Under the pieces are notes generated by a model that was not told the DNA's origin, did no database searches, and was given only the letters and a program-made list of their open reading frames with translations. Of a DNA stretch of 5,558 nucleotides, positions 5,105-5,558 are shown in pieces. The position numbers and the translations under genes were made by a program. Location: the NCBI GenBank assembly GCA_030616145.1, contig JAUWXU010000046.1, positions 1-5,558 on the forward strand. Reading direction: 5' to 3'. Source of the DNA: Candidatus Omnitrophota bacterium (GTDB taxonomy: Bacteria; Omnitrophota; JAUWXU01). Position 1 is the first letter of the stretch. Each line of letters begins with the position of its first letter.

Positions 5105-5558
5105 ATGAAATTAGCCAAAAGAATTGTCGAGATCGAACCATCTATTACTCTGGCGATAACTGCCCGGGCCAAGAAGATGAAGGCAGAAGGCGAGAGGGTT
5201 ATAAATTTTGGGGCAGGCGAGCCGGATTTTGATAGTCCAGGTTGCGTTAAACAGGCTGCAATCCAGGCTATTAACAGTGGATTCACAAAATATACCCCTG
5301 TCTCCGGAATATCCGAGCTTAAAACGGCTATCTGTGATAAGCTTAAAAAAGATAATGGATTAGATTATAGCCCAGACCAGATTGTTGTTTCCTGCGGGGC
5401 CAAACATTCCCTTTTCAGTATCATTCAGGTTTTATGCGAAGAAGGCGATGAAGTAATAATACCCTCTCCTTACTGGGTGAGTTATCCAGCGATGGTTAAA
5501 TTAGCCGGGGCCCAACCGGTGATTGCCAGAACAGAGATGGGTAATAATTTTAAATTAA
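5105..5558 (+). CDS. Pyridoxal-phosphate aspartate aminotransferase-type enzyme, N-terminal part (partial)
   Basis: This is a fold-type I, class I/II aminotransferase, most like prokaryotic (Ib) aspartate aminotransferases. Those move the amino group between aspartate and 2-oxoglutarate. The 151 visible residues begin MKLAKRIVEIEPSITLAITARAK, close to the usual start of that subgroup. They contain GAGEPDF (36-42), KYTPVSGI (62-69), the cofactor phosphate loop SCGAKHSLFS (96-105) and PSPYWVSYP (120-128), with W124 at the ring-stacking position. The Schiff-base lysine and C-terminal half lie beyond the window, so substrate specificity (aspartate, prephenate or another acceptor) cannot be fixed. 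It starts 34 nt after rplQ on the same strand and may share its transcript. The only purine block, AAAAGG, abuts the ATG directly. Confidence 0.88.
   Translation, partial: MKLAKRIVEIEPSITLAITARAKKMKAEGERVINFGAGEPDFDSPGCVKQAAIQAINSGFTKYTPVSGISELKTAICDKLKKDNGLDYSPDQIVVSCGAKHSLFSIIQVLCEEGDEVIIPSPYWVSYPAMVKLAGAQPVIARTEMGNNFKL

Noticed and set aside
1..5558. A new multi-gene biological system in this window
   Set aside because: Every coding region belongs to a well-known housekeeping family in a standard order. Only the intergenic repeats and start leaders are unexplained.

Overview
The window is a stretch of a bacterial chromosome from the distal end of the spc ribosomal-protein operon through the alpha operon. 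All supported genes lie on the + strand: the last codons of secY, then adk, map, infA, rpmJ, rpsM, rpsK, rpsD, rpoA, rplQ, and the first 151 codons of an aspartate aminotransferase-type gene cut off by the window edge. The gene families and order are bacterial: IF-1, bL36, bL17 and a single alpha subunit with the classic C-terminal domain. The base composition is AT-leaning. Zinc-binding forms of Adk, bL36 and uS4 occur together. This fits many anaerobic, thermophilic or uncultivated lineages, and I cannot place the phylum from sequence alone.

Layout: 1-36 is the secY tail. 51-707 adk (TTG start) overlaps map (694-1449) by 14 nt. 1450-1557 is a non-coding gap dominated by a long imperfect hairpin. 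1558-1776 is infA. 1777-1851 is a second gap with an AT-rich hairpin. 1852-1965 is rpmJ. 1980-2381 (rpsM), 2389-2760 (rpsK) and 2765-3391 (rpsD, TTG start) are tightly packed. 3392-3557 is a 166-nt gap filled by a composite palindromic repeat built on an 8-nt period. 3558-4568 rpoA overlaps rplQ (4537-5070) by 32 nt. 5105 to the end is the aminotransferase.

Together the genes serve protein output. SecY is the export channel, Adk balances adenine nucleotides, Map trims N-terminal methionine, IF-1 acts in initiation, uS13/uS11/uS4 and bL36/bL17 build the ribosome, and RpoA nucleates RNA polymerase assembly. I see no convincing promoter or intrinsic terminator inside the window, so read-through co-transcription is the simplest reading.

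No new multi-gene system is present. The least explained material is intergenic: the octamer-phased palindromic element between rpsD and rpoA, a related-looking hairpin between map and infA, and an identical 13-nt translation-start leader in front of both infA and rpmJ.
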